From positions 3,286,001 to 3,350,000 of the forward strand of contig NC_134297.1 of assembly GCF_949628215.1 (NCBI RefSeq): a stretch of 64,000 nucleotides of DNA, written 5' to 3'. This stretch comes from Phalacrocorax aristotelis (lineage: Eukaryota > Chordata > Aves > Suliformes > Phalacrocoracidae). The translations under genes and the position numbers were made by a program. Shown here piece after piece: positions 59,936 to 64,000 of the stretch (within the stretch, counting starts at the first letter, position 1; each line of letters begins with the position of its first letter). The notes below the pieces were generated by a model. That model was not told where the DNA came from and ran no database searches. It was given only the letters and a program-made list of their open reading frames with translations.

Positions 59936-62900
59936 TTCTTGCTCTGATTTGTGGGAAAACTCTCTGCTGTCCATTAGCAAATTTCTCGTGTTCTTGCAGC
60001 AGCTGCAGCCTCGAGCTACAGCCTGGAAGCAGGGGAAGATGAAAGAAAAGGAAGAGGTGGGAGAGGGCCCAAGTCTTGCTAAACCAGCGGGATGTGAAAC
60101 CCGCAGTACTAACTGGCTGTCAGCGCTTTCTTACTGCTCCCTGCCACTTTCCTGGCAGTAGTTCTGAGCCCAGCAGTGGGGTGAGCATGCAAGAGAAGGA
60201 AAGGGCTGCAGAGAAGCAGCAAGGAAGGCAATGGAGATGGGACAGGGAGGGGGGAAAAGGGCGATGGTGGAATGGGAGGGTAATTGTGCTGCCTGCAGTT
60301 TCCTGCAAGCCCTGCAGGCATCTCAGGACCCAGCAGTGGCCAGGGACTGCAGAGGCCTCCCTCAGGGCCTTCCTTTGCCAGCCAGGAGTTTTTCCAGGGC
60401 TGCCTGGTACAGACAAAAGTTTCCTCTCTTCCTCTTGCTGCTCTGGCTGGCAGGGAGTAGTTCGACTTCAGTGCCTGCTTCTCCTCTTGGCACCAGATGA
60501 GCAGATGGGAAGATATTCTAGCTCAATTGGAAGAGTCTGTTCCGAGTTTGGGGTTTTTGTTCTTTCTTTTAAAAAAATGCAGTTAATGCCTCTAATACTA
60601 AGCTGGGCTGCTCATAATTCTCCTCCAAATCTTGCACTAAGCAGGCCCACTCCTGCTCTGACTAAGGATAGACGTTCAAAGTGTTTCTGCAGGGCAGAGG
60701 AGGGGGTTGGCAGCTGGTTGCTTCATCATGTCTTTCAAAGCAGTTTGTTGACCTTGCAGCTCTTGCACGCTCTCCTGTCCGCCCCAGACTATGGCCTCTG
60801 CCTTTCTCGCACCTCCACAAGTCACTTCCTCAGTGCCAGTTTAAGGAAGTTTTTGTGTGGGAGAGCACACCTGCCTTCTCTCCAGATGCTCTATATGGGC
60901 CCTTATGGCAAATAATGACCAGGTCAGTCCCACCCATCCTCAGAGGGGCTGTGAATATTCACCCCCAGCTCTCAGAGGCAGAGCATTCCCTAAACACCTT
61001 GTATGAACACAAGGTCTTATACCTAGCAGGTGAGACTTCTCAGCTGGATTAATCATTACAACAATGTAATACTTCCACTAAAACCTGAAACTGCACTGGC
61101 TATACGAAAACCTGAATTATTTCAGTGACAAGCTAAGCAAAAGCTGTCCTGCCCCCGAGCAGTCCCTTGCAGCCTCACGAGGAAGATGTCGATTATCACG
61201 TGGTGCATTTAGTGCCTGCGTGGCAGGAAGGCAGGAGCTCTGCCACCGATGTCAAGGGTTCCCTCTCCCCGACACCTCCAGTGTTTGCTGTGCGTGGCAG
61301 GAGGCAGCCAGCCTTGCCTGGGACCTGTGCTTGTTATTGTCATCAGCATAAACCGTAGCAGAGCGACCTGACCAGGGAGAGCTCAGCAGCCAGCTGCAGA
61401 GCTGCGACAGCCTGAGTGCATGCCTGCCACGTCTGCCCTGAATGGGAGAGGCTGCTCTCCCAGCTCCTCCATCCCCTGCTTCCCTGCCGCTGTTCTGTAA
61501 GGGGACAGGCACGAGAAGCCTGCCTGGCATCTTCTGCTGTCTTGCTTCACAGCTGGTGCTTTGGTGGTGGTGGGGGCTTTGCTCAAAGGCAGAGAATAGG
61601 ACTGTGTCTATTTGGAGCTTGTGTTTTGAACGGGGCCCCTCTTTCTGACCCCACCTCCTTTCCCCTTTTACGAGAAGCTGGCCTCTTTCAGCTGACAGCA
61701 GGGCTTTCCTGCCAGGCTTGTTAGCTTTAGCTGGAACAATTTCCTTTGAACTCAGCTTGAATTAACATCTCCATGGCAATAGGATCAGGGCTTTGTCTCT
61801 TGTAACCTGCCCTTCACCCTCAACAGAGGTTCTACCAGGAGGTGGAAAGGGAACAGCATGCCACCCTGGCCAACACCACCACATCTTTCTGGGGAAAAGC
61901 AGAGGCGTTTGCTGGGACGACAATGCAAGGATGATTCTACTGTCTGTAACTTGCCTTGGGGAGGGGAGGATAGGAGAAGCTGCAGCAGATGCTGGCAGGT
62001 TCTCGCTTAGTTTAGATTAGCTTGCTGCATGAAGTGCCAGTGAGCAAGTGCGTGTGTTGGGGGTGAAAGGAAAGCAGCTTGTTTCACTTCACCATAAACA
62101 ATCACAAACAAACACAGTTCCTCCGGGACTGGATTTATCTGTTGCTGAGCCAACGTGGCGGAAGGAAAACAGTGGTCCCACTTTACCCAAACTCAGCATT
62201 TTCCTCTCTGCCCCGTGCTGTCACCCCATCTCTCCCACAGCCACCCAGTTCCCCACTTCCATCTCTGCCCTGTCTGCTCCTTCATCTCCATGTCTTGGGA
62301 ATCTGCCACTGCCAAAGGAGGTTGGCTGGGCTGCTCTCCCATCCTCTTTGCCAGGTTATGTGATGCGTGTAGCATATCCTACCACAATACATCCTTTCCC
62401 CTGCAGTATGAAAAAGCCATGTGCATGTCAGTGACCCCACTGGTGTGAAGCTGGACTGAATATCCCTCAATGCTACCCTGCTCCCACTGCCCCTACTTCA
62501 ATGCCAGCTATCTGGCTGTTTGCTCATCGGATGCTCCTCTGTATTCCTCCTCTATTTCCCCCAGAAGGAAGATCCCCCTCTTCAGGCTGTTATAAAACTT
62601 GACCTTTCCAGTTATGCTAGCTATGCATCATCCCCAGCCCAGGCAACCCAGGCACCAGATAAAGGGCCACTTTATTCCCTCCCTGTCTCACTCCTACTCC
62701 CAGCTCTGGCCCACATGGTTCTTTCTGTTTGGCAGTAGTGGGATCTCACTAACAATATGGGTTTTTTTCCTCTTGTAGAGTGAGAGGCTGGTTTTGCAGC
62801 CAAGTCTGTAGGTGCGGAAAAAAGAGGCCTTTTCCTTTGAATGCCGGGTAACTTCTTTTGGAGCTGCCTCAGGGAAAACAAATCTCAGTTTCTTCTTTTT

Positions 62901-63300
62901 GGGGGGAGAACACAGGGAGGTGTAAACACCGCAGCAACCACTTTTCTTTCTCCTGCTCCTCCTCATCGTTCTGCTCCCTGCTCCTAAATACTCTGGGAAG
63001 GCAGTGCTCTTCCTGCTCCCGGTGTCCTGGGATGGACTGCAGGTGTTCAGGCAAGACAGGGAAGCCCCAGACGGATGTTGTGTGTCCAGAGTGGTTTTGC
63101 TGGGCATTACACTGAAGTCAAGGTCATTGCAGCTGTGATCTCCCAAGAGGCTCAAGGAGAAGAACAAGGTCTTCTCCAGCGTGAAGTGCTGGTGTCAGTG
63201 GGGGTTTGGCAGGGTGCATGGGGAAAGGGGTACAGGGGCAATGTCACAAAGCTCAGAGCTCTCGGCTCAGGCTTTGTGAGGCGGTTGTGCTTGTTTGGTT

Positions 63301-63320
63301 TCCTTTTACCTCCTTTTACC
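63301..63320 (+). repeat. Tandem duplication, 10 bp x 2
   Basis: TCCTTTTACC occurs twice back to back, followed by CCCACAG. The result resembles a polypyrimidine tract with a splice acceptor, but no coding exon follows that I can recognise. Confidence 0.8.
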
Positions 63321-64000
63321 CCCACAGTGCTTTTTCTCCCTCCTCCAATGGAGTTACTGCAGCTGGATCACAGCAGGCAGTTTTCATTCTCTGTTAATGA
63401 GAAACTTCTGCACTTTGTCCCTTGAAACAGAGCCATATTTGCCACGTGATTGTGGGGAAGGGCTCCAGCTAAGGTTACGGCGAGAAAGAGAGGCGAAGGG
63501 ATAAGCTACCTCCCCTCATACATGTGGTTCCTATGCCAGGGGCTGAGCTTGGTGGTAGAAAGGCACCAGCTGAGAGCCAGTTGCTGGGGGAATCAAAGCC
63601 TGGCTGGCCTCACCCTGCTGACCCTGTGCTGACTCAGTGGGCTGTCTGAATCTTTTCATACCAGAGAACAGGATTTCATCCCCCTACACTTCCCACCTCC
63701 CCCATCTCCATCCTCAGCTGTGATTAGCACGCAAGAGGCTACATGCATGTACCAGCCTCCGCACTCCCATAAACATGAATCATAAACCAGTGGGATGGTT
63801 TCCTGGAGCTGGGGAATAGGGGTCATTCCTCATCTCCTGGTACAGCTGGGCTGGCCTCTTCCCACGGGAGCAGCTTTTTTGGTCAGGACCAGGGAAACCC
63901 CCAGTGTTGATCAGCTGGGGCAACTAGCAGGGGTGTCACTGAGAAGGAAGGGGAGATTTCTTTTCCACAACCCGGCTTTCCTGCCAATGGCACCACAAAC

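Larger units (their letters stand above)
50593..64000. other. GC-richer flank distal to the CR1 element, no gene recognised
   Basis: 13.4 kb with visibly higher GC than the left part of the window and many chance open frames on both strands. I recognised no conserved protein block; in particular nothing resembling OAF or POU2F3, which lie upstream of TRIM29 in human. It holds the purine runs, the exon-3-like fragment and the 10-bp duplication listed separately. Unconserved exons or a long noncoding RNA cannot be excluded by eye. Confidence 0.5.

Noticed and set aside
60076..60915. 279-codon open frame on the plus strand
   Set aside because: The frame starts at TTG; the first ATG is at 60187. 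The translation is low-complexity, without domain, conserved block or coding-like bias, and the region is GC-rich, where long chance frames are expected.

Overview
This window is a piece of a vertebrate nuclear genome, most likely from a bird. It has one spliced gene with large introns, no operons and little coding DNA. It also carries a chicken-type CR1 LINE (about 48.78-50.59 kb) and a thin scatter of old, eroded MIR/CORE-SINE-like and ancient CR1 tails of the kind shared by amniotes. There are no bacterial or viral genes. Species assignment is inference; a crocodilian or turtle cannot be strictly excluded.

The gene is TRIM29 (ATDC), on the minus strand from about 42.1 kb down to about 17.4 kb. 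Eight coding exons were located from recognisable protein blocks and splice sites: 41812-40955, 33264-33169, 31939-31706, 31339-31141, 27219-27136, 23675-23586, 21171-21095 and 18222-18160. Together they encode a RING-less TRIM protein: a basic/serine-rich N-terminus with a degenerate repeat, two B-boxes, a coiled coil and a conserved C-terminal tail ending in a stop codon. All internal junctions are phase compatible. The exon expected between the fifth and sixth located exons was not found. The exon at 23675-23586 lacks a GT at its conserved 3' boundary (GA instead), but has two in-phase GT donors 24 and 30 nt upstream.

Layout: 1-17.4 kb is the 3' flank of TRIM29, without a recognisable gene, holding old SINE/CR1 remnants, a poly-C run and AT-rich stretches that may be regulatory. 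TRIM29 occupies 17.4-42.1 kb. The 42.1-48.8 kb stretch is gene-poor 5' flank. A dead CR1 LINE sits at 48.8-50.6 kb. The 50.6-64 kb stretch is more GC-rich flank with purine runs and no recognised exon, apart from a short segment near 53.33-53.37 kb that resembles the start of TRIM29 exon 3 with a broken splice acceptor.

I found no convincing undescribed multi-gene system. The most interesting points are the altered donor of TRIM29 exon 7, the missing exon 6, the exon-3-like fragment upstream of the gene, and the internal repeat of the TRIM29 N-terminus.
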